From: Flavobacterium sp. LPB0248
Lineage (GTDB): Bacteria > Bacteroidota > Bacteroidia > Flavobacteriales > Flavobacteriaceae
Assembly: GCF_013388355.1 (NCBI RefSeq)
Contig: NZ_CP058246.1
Location: 1,860,001 to 1,924,000, forward strand
Length of the DNA: 64,000 nt
Direction: 5' to 3'
Shown: positions 22,001 through 30,350 of the stretch, piece after piece
Layout: each line of letters opens with the position of its first letter
How positions within the stretch are numbered: the stretch's first letter is position 1
Made by a program: the position numbers and the translations under genes
The notes under the pieces: model-generated
Seen by the model: the letters and a program-made list of their open reading frames with translations, nothing else
What the model was told of the DNA's origin: nothing
Databases searched by the model: none

Positions 22001-25000
22001 TTTGTTGTTTGGCTTACGTAATACGTTCCCGTAGCAAGTGTTTCAGTTCCTGCATACAGAGTCCCGCCTGTGCTGGCGCTGTACCACTTATATGATGCTC
22101 CTGATGGAGATAGATCGCCTACTTTTTTATTGTCCGATGAACAGAATGTTTGAGCTGAAGCTGTCGGTGCTGATGGTAAAGCATTTACCGTAACCGATAC
22201 AGAAGTTCTTGAGCTCTCGCATCCGTTTGTTGTTTGGCTTACGTAATACGTTCCCGTAGCAAGTGTTTCAGTTCCTGCATACAGAGTCCCGCCTGTGCTG
22301 GCGCTGTACCATTTATATGATGCTCCTGATGGAGACAGATCGCCTACTTTTTTATTGTCCGATGAACAGAATGTTTGAGCTGAAGCTGTCGGTGCTGATG
22401 GCGTAGTATTCACTGTAACCGATACCGAACTTCTTGAACTCTCGCATCCGTTTGTTGTTTGGCTTACGTAATACGTTCCTGTTGCAAGTGTTTCAGTTCC
22501 TGCATATAGAGTCCCGCCTGTGCTGGCGCTGTACCACTTATATGATGCTCCTGATGGAGACAGATCGCCTACTTTTTTATTGTCCGATGAACAGAATGTT
22601 TGAGCCGAAGCTGTCGGAGCTGATGGTAAAGCATTTACCGTAACAGTTGTTGCTGTTGAAAATGCACTATAACAGCCTGAAGCATTAGATACTTTAACAC
22701 TATAATTTCCTGAAGCTGATACAGTAATTGATTGTGTTGTTGCTCCTGTTGACCATAAATAACTGCTTCCTCCTGTAGAAGTCAAAGTTACACTACCTCC
22801 TTGACAGAAAGTTGTTGCTCCATCTGCTGAAATTGAAGGTGCTGCCGGTGTAGGATTTACAGTGACAGACACTAAAAGCCTTGTACTTTCACAACTATTA
22901 ATAGTTTGACTTACATAATAGTTCCCTGAAGTCAAAGCCTCATTTCCTGAATACTGTGTTCCTCCTGTACTTGAATCATACCATTTTAAATTAGATCCTG
23001 TTGCAACTAAATCTTTTACTATTTTATTTTCTGATGAACAGAAAGTCTGCGCTGATGCTGAAGGTGCTGCTGGAGTTTGATTTACAGTTACATTTACAGC
23101 TGTTCTTAAACTTTCGCATCCATTTGTTGTCTGACTTACATAATAAGTTCCTGTTACAAGTGTTTCAGTTCCCGTATACAAAGTCCCTCCTGTGTTAGCA
23201 CTATACCATTTATATGCTGCTCCTGATGGAGATAAATTACTTACTTTTTTCAATTCTCCAGAACAAAAAGTTTGAGCTGAAGCTGTAGGAGCAAGGACAT
23301 TATTTACTGTTACAGAGACTGTAGTTCTTGTACTCTCTCCACAGTCATTTGTTTGACTTACATAATAATTTCCTGATGATAATGTTTCAGTTCCATTATA
23401 AAGTGTTCCCCCAGTTAATTGATTATACCATTTTAAATTACTTCCTGAAGTAACTTTTAAATCATTTACTGTTTTTGAATCTGTTGCACAAAAAATCTGA
23501 GATGATGCTGTTGGTGCAGAGGGAACATTATTTATTGTTACAGCAACCAATGTCCTAGCACTTTCTGCACAAGAGCCTGCTGTTTGACTTACATAATAGT
23601 TTCTTGTAACTAATGTTTCTGTTCCTGTATATTGCGTCCCTCCTGATGATTGGTTGTACCATTTTAAATTATCACCGGAAACCACTAAATTTAAATCACT
23701 AATTTTTTTATTCTCTGCAAAGCAAAATGTTTGTGCTGAAGCAACAGGTGCAGATGAAGCGCTTATTGTTACTTTTACTTGAGTTCTTGAACTTTCGCAT
23801 CCATTTGCAGAAGTTTGACTAACATAATAATTTCCAGCAGTTAATGCAGTATTTTCTGCATATTGCGTTCCATTTGTTGAAGCACTGTACCATTTTAAAT
23901 TTGATCCTGTCGCTACCAAATCACCTACTTTCTTATTCTCAGAAGCACAAAATGATTGATTAGCTGCTGCTGTTGGTGCTACCGGTGTAAGTGTAACAGA
24001 AACAGGAGAAGAACTCTCGCTCATACAATTTGAACTATTTAATACTTTTACTGAATAGGTTCCATCTGCAGTAACAACAATGTCCTGCGTAGTTTCACCT
24101 GTTGACCATAAATACCCCGTGCTACTAGTTGCTCTTAATGTGATACTCGTAGCTCCAAAACAACTAATTGAACCATTAGCAATAGAAGCACCATTAGTTC
24201 TTGTAATTGTAGGCGTAGCAGGTTGTGGATTCACTGTCACCACAACTGGTTTAATAAATGTACATCCATCAGCAGAAACAGCTTTTATGTAATAAGTTCC
24301 TGATGCGGTGACAGCATTCGGTGAAGATAATGCCGAAGTTGCTCCAGAATTTGTCCAATAAGACAGTGTCAAATTTGAAGAGCTTCCTGCTGTAACAGCA
24401 GAAGCCGTTAAATTTACAGTCGAAGGTGCACAAACTGAAGCTGGATTTGTTAGAACTAAATTCGCAGACTTTGGATTTACCGCGGCACTCGCCGAATTGT
24501 TCGCTGTATTCGTATCTATTCCATTTGGTAATGATGCTGTATTGATATAATTTCCAGATGCATTTACAGTGGCAACAATTTTTAATGTCATTGACGTTTG
24601 TGCCGCCACATCGCCGATTGTCCAAACTCCAGTTGCTGAATCGTATACCCCAACTGATGGTGTTGAGTTTACATATGTATAACCAGAAGGAAGCAAATCA
24701 GTAACTGAAATTCCAGAGACATTGTTTCCTCCCAAATTACTAACTTTAACCGTAAATTCTACATTAGATCCAATACAAGGTGTAGCATTATCAACTGTTT
24801 TAGTAATTCCTAAATCTGTACATAATGTTACTGAGGCTGTTTTAGAAGGAGTTTGAGCCCCACATGCCAATGTATAAGACACAGAATAATTACCTGTCTT
24901 TGTTGCAATATATGTCGAAGAATTAGCGCCATCAATTGCTACTCCATTGTAATACCACTGATAAGGATCATAGCCTGATTGTGTTGTTAGTTTAGCTGTA

Positions 25001-26421
25001 TTGTTTGTACATCCACCTCCTTCAATGTAAGTTAAGGTAGGATCATCTGGCAAGGCTGCAAAAGTCGAGAAAAATCCTGCCATCGAGAAACCACCTGATT
25101 GCTGTACAATAGAAACCGTAAGTTTAGCTTTACTTTCGATAGAAAGAACTTCAGGTCTCCCAATTTGTTCACTATTAAAGTTTATTATATACCAACCAGT
25201 CGAACCTATCTGATAACGTGCTTTAACTCCAGCTATACTAGTAGTTTTCACACCATTAATGGTAACATCCTCATTAGAACTTCTCAACAAAATATATCCA
25301 AAATAATCTAAGTTTTCGAATTTATAGTTTTTAAATTTAGATGTTTCTACAAACTCTGAACCACCACATTCTGATACTGGTGCAATTGTCGAAATATCAA
25401 CTTCACAAGTTTGTGCTGTACCTGAATAAACTGCCACTCTTTTATCCGAAATAATTCTTGATGCAGTAAAACTTGTATTTTTTACACCATTTATAAAAGT
25501 GTAAAAAGATCCTGCCGATGCTAAATTTATAGTTGTTCTATTTACTAAAACTCCAGTAGTCGAATAACTCTCCACTGTAATATTAGTATCATCTTTTGTT
25601 GCCACAACCGTAGTTTGTTCAGCAGTGTCATTACCCGTCCCTCTTTCAAGAAAATATTCAGTTCCTAAAACAGATTCGGGAGGTATTTGATTGTAAGCAC
25701 CATCTCCGCAACCACCAGGCATGTCTATCGCTGCTGAGGTATTCATAACAATCGGATTAGACGATTCTACCAATGTTCCAATCGGCGCTTTAAACAAATA
25801 ACTCTGTCCTTGATTTAATGTAGCTTTAACTTCATTGCTAATTTTTATAGTAGTGTTATTGGCTGTAGCCATAATACTATAGATCGGTCTTTGATCTCCA
25901 AAAGTACTGAAGGATCCCAATGTTCCATCTCTATAATAACCTACTCTAAATCTTATTCCAAGCCCAGCATCCCCAAAGCTTGTTAGAGCTGCATTTCCCT
26001 TTATATTAGCATCTCTGTTTTCATCTTTGTCATAATCATCTGAAGCAATATTCCTTAAGTTTACAGCAGTGGGTCCAGTGCTTGTTACAATTAATCCTGC
26101 TCCGTTAAGAACAGTATTCAAAGCATTCATTGGAAGGTCTCTAGCTAAAAGTGAAAACCTATACACTGCTGGACTTCCTTTTTTAGCTTTCAAAGTTGTC
26201 ACTGTTGTACCATCACTTTTTGCGACTGTAATATCAACATTTGTTAGCGAATTGGTAGAAATTACAATTTCATTTGCTTTACTAAAATACTGCCAAGGTG
26301 CTGGCGCAATATAATGCTTAGTATAAAATTGAGCAGAAGCGCTGTGTACGGTTAGTAATAAAAAAACAATAAGAAAAATTAGCCTGGAAAATCCAGACTT
26401 ACAAAAAGTAGAGTTACGCAT
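16006..26421 (-). CDS. Giant surface adhesin-like protein with type-B T9SS sorting domain
   Basis: The 3471-residue exported protein has a signal peptide ending near HSASA. Residues about 30-450 resemble the IgGFc-binding/adhesin head found in Bacteroidota surface proteins. A DUF11-like domain lies at about 538-645 (DLGITKTVDNATPC). Fourteen Ig-like units of 75-76 residues (APTASAQTFCSS..KWYSA.TGGTLY) lie between about 816 and 1945, interrupted by one different Ig-like unit. About eleven units of roughly 100 residues (NDTLNG, GTYSITYEICE) follow from about 2025 to 3200, then a DUF7507-like domain and a C-terminal type-B sorting domain (FSPNGDSKNARFYIRGI to the end; about 3368-3471). The type-B CTD marks export through the type IX system, and the next two genes encode its likely outer-membrane partner and anchor. 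Ligand unknown. The paired Cys in each Ig unit could form disulfides. Confidence 0.93.
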   Translation of the reverse strand: MRNSTFCKSGFSRLIFLIVFLLLTVHSASAQFYTKHYIAPAPWQYFSKANEIVISTNSLTNVDITVAKSDGTTVTTLKAKKGSPAVYRFSLLARDLPMNALNTVLNGAGLIVTSTGPTAVNLRNIASDDYDKDENRDANIKGNAALTSFGDAGLGIRFRVGYYRDGTLGSFSTFGDQRPIYSIMATANNTTIKISNEVKATLNQGQSYLFKAPIGTLVESSNPIVMNTSAAIDMPGGCGDGAYNQIPPESVLGTEYFLERGTGNDTAEQTTVVATKDDTNITVESYSTTGVLVNRTTINLASAGSFYTFINGVKNTSFTASRIISDKRVAVYSGTAQTCEVDISTIAPVSECGGSEFVETSKFKNYKFENLDYFGYILLRSSNEDVTINGVKTTSIAGVKARYQIGSTGWYIINFNSEQIGRPEVLSIESKAKLTVSIVQQSGGFSMAGFFSTFAALPDDPTLTYIEGGGCTNNTAKLTTQSGYDPYQWYYNGVAIDGANSSTYIATKTGNYSVSYTLACGAQTPSKTASVTLCTDLGITKTVDNATPCIGSNVEFTVKVSNLGGNNVSGISVTDLLPSGYTYVNSTPSVGVYDSATGVWTIGDVAAQTSMTLKIVATVNASGNYINTASLPNGIDTNTANNSASAAVNPKSANLVLTNPASVCAPSTVNLTASAVTAGSSSNLTLSYWTNSGATSALSSPNAVTASGTYYIKAVSADGCTFIKPVVVTVNPQPATPTITRTNGASIANGSISCFGATSITLRATSSTGYLWSTGETTQDIVVTADGTYSVKVLNSSNCMSESSSPVSVTLTPVAPTAAANQSFCASENKKVGDLVATGSNLKWYSASTNGTQYAENTALTAGNYYVSQTSANGCESSRTQVKVTISASSAPVASAQTFCFAENKKISDLNLVVSGDNLKWYNQSSGGTQYTGTETLVTRNYYVSQTAGSCAESARTLVAVTINNVPSAPTASSQIFCATDSKTVNDLKVTSGSNLKWYNQLTGGTLYNGTETLSSGNYYVSQTNDCGESTRTTVSVTVNNVLAPTASAQTFCSGELKKVSNLSPSGAAYKWYSANTGGTLYTGTETLVTGTYYVSQTTNGCESLRTAVNVTVNQTPAAPSASAQTFCSSENKIVKDLVATGSNLKWYDSSTGGTQYSGNEALTSGNYYVSQTINSCESTRLLVSVTVNPTPAAPSISADGATTFCQGGSVTLTSTGGSSYLWSTGATTQSITVSASGNYSVKVSNASGCYSAFSTATTVTVNALPSAPTASAQTFCSSDNKKVGDLSPSGASYKWYSASTGGTLYAGTETLATGTYYVSQTTNGCESSRSSVSVTVNTTPSAPTASAQTFCSSDNKKVGDLSPSGASYKWYSASTGGTLYAGTETLATGTYYVSQTTNGCESSRTSVSVTVNALPSAPTASAQTFCSSDNKKVGDLSPSGASYKWYSASTGGTLYAGTETLATGTYYVSQTTNGCESSRTSVSVTVNTTPSAPTASAQTFCSSDNKKVGDLSPSGASYKWYSASTGGTLYGGTETLATGTYYVSQTTNGCESSRTSVSVKVNATPSAPAASAQYFCSSDNKKVSDLSPSGASYKWYSANTGGTLYAGTETLATGTYYLSETSTDGCESSRTSVSVKVNATPSAPAASAQNFCSADNKKVSDLSPSGASYKWYSANTGGTLYAGTETLATGTYYVSETSTDGCESSRTSVSVKVNATPSAPAASAQNFCSADNKKVGDLSPSGASYKWYSANTGGTLYTGTETLATGTYYVSETSTDGCESSRTSVSVKVNATPSAPAASAQNFCSADNKKVSDLSPSGASYKWYSANTGGTLYAGAETLATGTYYVSETSTDGCESSRTSVSVKVNATPSAPAASAQNFCSADNKKVGDLSPSGASYKWYSANTGGTLYAGTETLATGTYYVSETSTDGCESPRTSVSINVYSTPSAPALSTITQPTCLTATGSFVINNYNSTYNYTITPSAGVANNSGTITAPAGSYTISVSSNGCSSDDVSFVIKSILCANDDDFGTKSSGSTTATIGNVKTNDTLNGVPVTSSNTIVTADSSGPLSVDANGDVTLAANTPSGTYSITYEICEKDADPSNCKKATAEVKVVNTIDAVLDTITPINGNIGGTTVSLIENDILNGDKVVIGSNSGEVTINIVGTLPSGLTLNANGTITVAPNTPKGNYNVEYIICEVGAVPANCDSVTITVPVTAGNLVANEDVIPSVLGSNAPQTLGKNVFDNDTKNSQPLNPSDVTLKTTAADLKGYLSLDADGNIVLGANPPAGDYELTYEICEKLNPDNCSSNTVKVTVGTPVIDAVEDVIASINGNIGGTTIALTANDKLNGSPIVVGTGAGEVKFEIVGTLPTGLTLNSDYTITVEPNTPKGNYNVEYKICENTNPTNCDSVTITVPVTAGNLVANKDVIPSVLGSNVPQTLGKNVFDNDTKNAQPLNPSDVTLKTTAADLKGYLTVDTDGNIVLGANPPAGDYELTYEICEKLNPDNCSSNTVKVTVGTPVIDAVEDVIASINGNIGGTTIALTANDKLNGSPIAVGTAAGEVKFEIVGTLPAGLTLNSDYTITVEPNTPKGNYNVEYKICENTNPTNCDSVTITVPVTAGNLVANEDVIPSVLGSNAPQTLGKNVFDNDTKNSQPLNPSDVTLKTTAADPKGYLTVDTDGNIVLGANPPAGDYELTYEICEKLNPDNCSSNTVKVTVGTPVIDAVEDVIASINGNIGGTTIALTANDKLNESPIVVGTAAGEVKFEIVGTLPAGLTLNSDYTITVAPNTPAADYNVEYKICENTNPTNCDSVITVVKVTGGNLVANEDLVPSAVGVNIPQTVINVFENDTKDGNKLVPSDVDLKVTKADPKGYLTVDTDGNVVLAPNAPAGEYELTYTICEKLNPNNCDSNVVKVSVTEPKMNVTANSYCSNNVPYVNYTVAPENFTAHNSLTVRWIDSNNNVVATQTNLPLSGNILWPGAEIDSNQNGTDWPGWILNNGIWAEGADGFEATRNGVKMEFSLNPTVVVSVAYPLATPDCNARPTFSIKANNDEAGPVNVKKGANANINIFENDLLNGAKLKASDVILSVPVVHPNITLNADGSINIAANTADGVYEVTYQICEAANASNCSQAVIKITVDNVVDPTPPTENKITLNNDNDVSADGINGSLEFVNVLDNDLINGQPINPADVIIKPLTVSPYFEWNADGTVNVKPNTPGGNYPLTYQVCEKANDTNCSTAVLNVFVEVPAISVIKTAVFNDENKSGFANAGETITYKFTVTNTGNVPLVGITINDPLPGVVVSGQAINLGVNESNETNFTAVYKITQEDINRGSVSNQATVKGSSVRGVVVEDQSDDSSNSGDSPTVLDLNGCSIKVMNAFSPNGDSKNARFYIRGIECYPDNTVEIYNRWGVLVFSIDQYNNNDRVFEGYSNGRSTIKQTDGLPVGTYFYILKYKDSAQKSHQESGYLYLNK
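17670..19775. repeat. 603-bp tandem higher-order repeat inside the adhesin gene
   Basis: Two alternating domains of about 100 residues, one beginning TAGNLVANEDVIPS and one GTPVIDAVEDVIAS, form a 201-residue pair repeated at an exact 603-bp period. The same sequence block recurs at 18165, 18768 and 19371. DNA identity is very high, including many third positions, across about three periods; a further diverged unit follows. This indicates recent unequal recombination or gene conversion. Confidence 0.85.
20590..22640. repeat. 225/228-bp tandem repeats inside the adhesin gene (nine near-identical units)
   Basis: Nine Ig-like units lie head to tail with a period of 228 bp (the block starting aagttcttga recurs at 20841, 21069, 21297, 21525 and 21753), changing to 225 bp in the upstream-encoded copies, where the residues STDGC are replaced by TNGC. 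Units fall into two subfamilies by this difference. Five further diverged copies extend to about 23980. In-frame unit lengths mean copy number can vary without breaking the frame. Confidence 0.88.
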
Positions 26422-26939
26422 AGACGACTTGTGTTTGTGGAACAGAAATTTTGAATGCTGAAAAACGGATGATCGTTTTTAGCATATTGATGAGATACGT
26501 GAAAAAATATAAAATGGATTTAAAAAAACTTAGAACAGTTTTTTTAAGACTTACATACAAAAAAGACATTATGCAGACCATTGTCATATAGTAAAATAAA
26601 GACTAGAAAAGTCTCATTGGTTTTAAATTAAGTAGATTTGGAAAGCGCGAAAGTATATCGCGGAATGAAATCGAGCATCATTATGCCGAAAAAATGCACA
26701 TAAAGTCGTTAAACAACAATTTTTAACAAATGTTTACCTCTTTAAAATCAAAAAAATATAAACATTTGACAATGAAGTGATGAAATTTTCTTAAATAATT
26801 AAGATAATTCCGAATTCTTACAGAATTTATTGATAAATAAGTAATAAAACGTAGGAAATAAAAAATGCAAAAAGAAACAAAAAGCACACGCAACTACATG
26901 ACAATTAATAAATTACACTATTAACCAGTGTGTTATTTA
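26422..26939. promoter_or_regulatory. Adhesin operon upstream region with leader hairpin
   Basis: This 518-bp gap follows no gene on the plus strand and must hold the adhesin promoter. I find no clean TTTG/TAnnTTTG pair reading toward the adhesin. The clearest structure is at 26455-26485: ATGCT and AAAAACG on one side pair with CGTTTTT and AGCAT on the other, a 12-bp stem with one bulged base and a 6-base loop, 34-64 bases before the ATG. No U-run follows it on the minus strand, so it looks like a 5' UTR structure rather than a terminator. The remainder is AT-rich with no supported gene. Confidence 0.5.
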
Positions 26940-27863
26940 TTATTGTAAAAACTTAATATTACGTTTTAAGCCATCAAATTTTGTTCTTTTGATAGGTGAA
27001 TTTTTAAAAACTGCTCGGAAAGTTTCTTCTGTTATCTCAATCCAATCTTTTTTAGTAAAAGAAAGTAAGTCTGGATTAGGATTAAATAAAGGCTCTGAGT
27101 GTGGCTTAGAAAATCGATTCCATGGACAAACGTCCTGGCAGGTATCACAGCCAAACATCCATTCATCAAATTTTCCTTTCATTTCTTCTGGAAGATTTTC
27201 TTTTAGTTCGATGGTGTAGTAAGAAATGCATTTACTTCCATCAACAATGTAGGGAGCTACAATTGCCTGTGTGGGACAGGCGTCAATACAAGCAGTACAA
27301 GAACCACAATGATCTGTAACAGCATGATCATATTCTAGTTCTAAATCAATGATAAGTTCGGCAATGAAGTAAAAAGAGCCAACTTTTTGAGTAATTAAAT
27401 TACTGTTTTTTCCAATCCAGCCCAATCCACTTTTAGCTGCCCAAGCTTTATCTAAAACAGGTGCCGAATCGACAAAAGCGCGCCCTGAAACTTCACCGAT
27501 ATTTTCTTGAATAGAATGGAGAAACTCTTTTAATTTATCTTTAATTACAAAATGATAATCTTGCCCATATGCGTATTTAGAAATTTTAAAACTTTCACTG
27601 TTTTGCGATGAATCAGGATAATAATTAAGTAAAAGTGACACAACACTTTTTCCATCATCAACCAGCAAAGTTGGATCTAATCGTTTGTCAAAATGGTTTT
27701 CCATATAAGCCATCTGACCATTACGATTGTTTTTTAACCAATTTTCAAGACGAGGTGCTTCTTGTTCTAAAAAACCTGCTTTAGAAATACCACAAGAAAG
27801 AAAACCAAGTCTTTTGGCTTCCTCTTTTATAAATTTCGAATATTTTTCTTTAGCATTAATCAT
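26940..27863 (-). CDS. queG: Epoxyqueuosine reductase QueG
   Basis: QueG is a cobalamin- and iron-sulfur-dependent enzyme that reduces epoxyqueuosine to queuosine in the wobble position of tRNAs with GUN anticodons. The 307-residue sequence shows the family signature [23 protein letters not shown] at about 130-155, with the catalytic Asp, and two 4Fe-4S motifs, [16 protein letters not shown] near 187 and [13 protein letters not shown] near 240. The HEAT-like C-terminal extension found in longer homologues is absent, which is common. Its ATG overlaps the end of the P450 gene by 4 bases (ATGA), so translation is probably coupled. It is cytoplasmic. Confidence 0.95.
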   Translation of the reverse strand: MINAKEKYSKFIKEEAKRLGFLSCGISKAGFLEQEAPRLENWLKNNRNGQMAYMENHFDKRLDPTLLVDDGKSVVSLLLNYYPDSSQNSESFKISKYAYGQDYHFVIKDKLKEFLHSIQENIGEVSGRAFVDSAPVLDKAWAAKSGLGWIGKNSNLITQKVGSFYFIAELIIDLELEYDHAVTDHCGSCTACIDACPTQAIVAPYIVDGSKCISYYTIELKENLPEEMKGKFDEWMFGCDTCQDVCPWNRFSKPHSEPLFNPNPDLLSFTKKDWIEITEETFRAVFKNSPIKRTKFDGLKRNIKFLQ

Positions 27864-29209
27864 CCTCTTTCAGAAAAAACAACTTCAATACCAACAGGTT
27901 TTAAGGTAATTAACGGATTAAAATTGACCGAATTTCCTACTGAAACAACTTTATATCTTTTAATAATATAAGAAATCGCTAAGCACATTTCATATATGGC
28001 AAAACCAGCACCAATACACATTCTTGGTCCTGCTCCAAAGGGGTAAAAATATTGCATGGAATGCTTTTTTTGTTCGCCTAAAAAACGATCTGGATTGAAC
28101 TGATCTGGCTCTTCCCAATATTTTGGATTTCGATGCAACTCATAAAAAGAAACACCAATTAAAGTATCTTTTTTTATATTAAACTTACCTAAAGAATCAT
28201 CTTCTACATTTTGCCTATCTGTAATCCAAGCCGGCGGATATAAACGCATCGATTCATTCAAAACCGCATTTATATAAGTCATTTTCTGAAGCTGTTCTAC
28301 GACATCATCGCTTTCTGATTCCACTTTAAGAATTTCTTCAAAAACTTTTTGCTGTACATCGGCATGATCTCCTAATAATTGTAATGTAAATGTCAGAGCA
28401 TTGGCGGTTGTCTCATGTCCCGCAATAAATAGAATTTTTATCTCGTCGATCAACTGCTCAATTGACATTGCTTCGCCAGTATCTTCGTAACGAGTTTCTA
28501 AGAGCATGTTAAGTAAATCATTTACTTCATTCTTCGAAGCAACTCTTTCTTCAATAATTCCTCTAATGATTCTATTATTTTCTTCAGCCAATTGAAGATG
28601 TTTTTTTACTTGGCCACTAAGAGAAAACCACCATCCTTTATGTGGCAACCTAATTTCCTTAATTAGAAAATTCTGAACTGCTTCAATAATATATTTTATT
28701 CTATCTAACTTTTCCTCTTCAATAGAAAATTGAAATAATGATTTCGCGACAACATTAAAAGCTAATTCACTCATTACTGGAAAAAGATCGACTTTTTTAT
28801 TCTGCACTATTCCTTCCAGCTCAGAAACAATCGTAATCTTCATATTTTCAACCAGCTGATTCATTTTTTGCTTATGAAAAGCGGGCTGAATAAGTCTTCT
28901 TTGTTTTAGCCAAAATTCGCCATCAACAGTTAGCAGGCCTTTGCCCAAATATTTAGATAAATAAACAGACTGAAACTTTGATTTATGATAGTTCTTATGG
29001 TTTTTCTGTAGTATATATTGAGCAACATCATTATCTCTAGATAAAATAATGTGTCTAGCTTTCCCAATTCTTATAGAAAAGGAATCTCCAAAACTTTCAA
29101 AATACTTTTTATGATACGGAATCGGGTTTCTACGAACACCTTCGGCATCAACAAAAAATCTAAAAATAGAGAGTTTGGGCGGATAGTTATATTTTTTACT
29201 TATAGACAT
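27860..29209 (-). CDS. Cytochrome P450
   Basis: The 449-residue protein is a soluble bacterial P450 monooxygenase. Landmarks in order are the I-helix oxygen-activation motif [12 protein letters not shown] (about 257), the K-helix ExxR in [10 protein letters not shown] (about 310), the PERF-like region NPDRFLGE (about 365) and the heme-thiolate loop [17 protein letters not shown] (about 385), whose Cys ligates heme iron. There is no membrane anchor or fused reductase, so a ferredoxin or flavodoxin partner must be supplied from elsewhere. The substrate cannot be read from sequence. It lies 11 bases after ruvB and overlaps queG, an odd mix of functions that suggests shared transcription rather than a pathway. 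Confidence 0.95.
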   Translation of the reverse strand: MSISKKYNYPPKLSIFRFFVDAEGVRRNPIPYHKKYFESFGDSFSIRIGKARHIILSRDNDVAQYILQKNHKNYHKSKFQSVYLSKYLGKGLLTVDGEFWLKQRRLIQPAFHKQKMNQLVENMKITIVSELEGIVQNKKVDLFPVMSELAFNVVAKSLFQFSIEEEKLDRIKYIIEAVQNFLIKEIRLPHKGWWFSLSGQVKKHLQLAEENNRIIRGIIEERVASKNEVNDLLNMLLETRYEDTGEAMSIEQLIDEIKILFIAGHETTANALTFTLQLLGDHADVQQKVFEEILKVESESDDVVEQLQKMTYINAVLNESMRLYPPAWITDRQNVEDDSLGKFNIKKDTLIGVSFYELHRNPKYWEEPDQFNPDRFLGEQKKHSMQYFYPFGAGPRMCIGAGFAIYEMCLAISYIIKRYKVVSVGNSVNFNPLITLKPVGIEVVFSERG

Positions 29210-29220
29210 TTCTATCAGTA

Positions 29221-30243
29221 TTAAAACAACTCTCCTTGATTATTTATGTTTACTTTGCCAAGATGTTTATAAGCCTTATCGGTAACTTCTCTTCCTCGAG
29301 GTGTTCTCATTATAAATCCTTCCTGAATCAAAAATGGTTCATATACTTCTTCGATAGTTTCACTACTTTCACTTACAGCTGTCGCCAAAGTTGAAAGTCC
29401 AACTGGACCACCCTTAAATTTATTGATAATGGTTAGTAATATTTTATTATCCATTTCATCCAAACCATGAGCATCTACGTTAAGTGCTTTTAAGGCATAT
29501 TTTGAAATTTCTATATCAATTCTTCCATTACCTTTAATTTGCGCAAAATCACGAACACGTCTTAATAATGCATTAGCAATACGAGGAGTCCCTCGGCTTC
29601 TGCCGGCAATTTCAATCGCTGCTTCCAGATCGATTGGTGTTTTTAAAATAGAAGCACTTCTCTCAACAATTGTAGTTAAAAGTTCAGTCGTATAATATTG
29701 CAAACGTGAAGATATTCCGAAACGGGCACGCATCGGGGCAGTCAGCAATCCTGATCGCGTTGTTGCTCCAATCAAAGTAAAAGGATTCAAATTAATCTGA
29801 ACAGTTCTGGCATTTGGCCCCGATTCAATCATAATATCAATCTTGAAATCTTCCATTGCAGAGTACAAGTACTCTTCGACAACTGGACTCAAACGATGAA
29901 TCTCATCAATGAACAAAACATCTCTCTCATCTAAGTTTGTTAGCAGACCAGCCAAATCACCAGGTTTGTCCAATACTGGACCAGAAGTAATTTTAATACC
30001 AACCTGTAATTCATTTGCTAAGATATTTGCTAAAGTAGTTTTCCCTAGACCAGGAGGACCATGAAAAAGTGCATGATCAAGCGCTTCACCACGCTGATTG
30101 GCTGCGGCAACAAAGACTTTTAAATTTTCCAAAACTTGATCTTGCCCTGCAAAATCATCAAATGACAGCGGACGCAATCTTTTCTCAAGATCTAACTCTT
30201 CTGAGTTATATCCTTTAGTAGTAGGATCTAGATTTTCATTCAT
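29221..30243 (-). CDS. ruvB: Holliday junction helicase RuvB
   Basis: The 340-residue AAA+ motor drives branch migration of Holliday junctions together with RuvA. Visible motifs are the N-terminal [12 protein letters not shown], Walker [10 protein letters not shown] (about 65), Walker [10 protein letters not shown] (about 115), sensor 1 [18 protein letters not shown] (about 170), the arginine-finger/sensor 2 region [18 protein letters not shown], and the C-terminal winged helix ending [20 protein letters not shown]. Length is normal. It heads an operon with a P450 and queG. The nearest -7-like box (TATCTTTG at 30255-30248) is only a few bases from the ATG, so the transcript may be nearly leaderless, or the promoter lies elsewhere in the 107-bp gap. 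Confidence 0.97.
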   Translation of the reverse strand: MNENLDPTTKGYNSEELDLEKRLRPLSFDDFAGQDQVLENLKVFVAAANQRGEALDHALFHGPPGLGKTTLANILANELQVGIKITSGPVLDKPGDLAGLLTNLDERDVLFIDEIHRLSPVVEEYLYSAMEDFKIDIMIESGPNARTVQINLNPFTLIGATTRSGLLTAPMRARFGISSRLQYYTTELLTTIVERSASILKTPIDLEAAIEIAGRSRGTPRIANALLRRVRDFAQIKGNGRIDIEISKYALKALNVDAHGLDEMDNKILLTIINKFKGGPVGLSTLATAVSESSETIEEVYEPFLIQEGFIMRTPRGREVTDKAYKHLGKVNINNQGELF

Positions 30244-30312
30244 CCTACAAAGATATATAAACTAATCAGTTTGTAAAATAGCAAAACCGAACGATTAAAA
30301 CTTTAACTATAC

Positions 30313-30345
30313 AAAAAAGGCTGTCATTTCTGACAGCCTTTTTTT
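30313..30345 (-). terminator. Intrinsic terminator of the act-cox operon
   Basis: AAGGCTGTCA (30317-30326) and TGACAGCCTT (30331-30340) form a 10-bp stem with a 4-base loop. On the minus strand it is followed by a T-run, 10 bases beyond the coxA stop codon. It separates the respiratory operon from ruvB. Confidence 0.9.
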
Positions 30346-30350
30346 ATTTT

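Noticed and set aside
20590..22640. CRISPR-like regular repeats at 225-228 bp
   Set aside because: They are in-frame coding repeats of an Ig-like domain, much longer than CRISPR units.
29221..30243. ruvB-P450-queG as a biosynthetic gene cluster
   Set aside because: The neighbours are housekeeping DNA repair and tRNA modification genes; no other biosynthetic enzyme is nearby.
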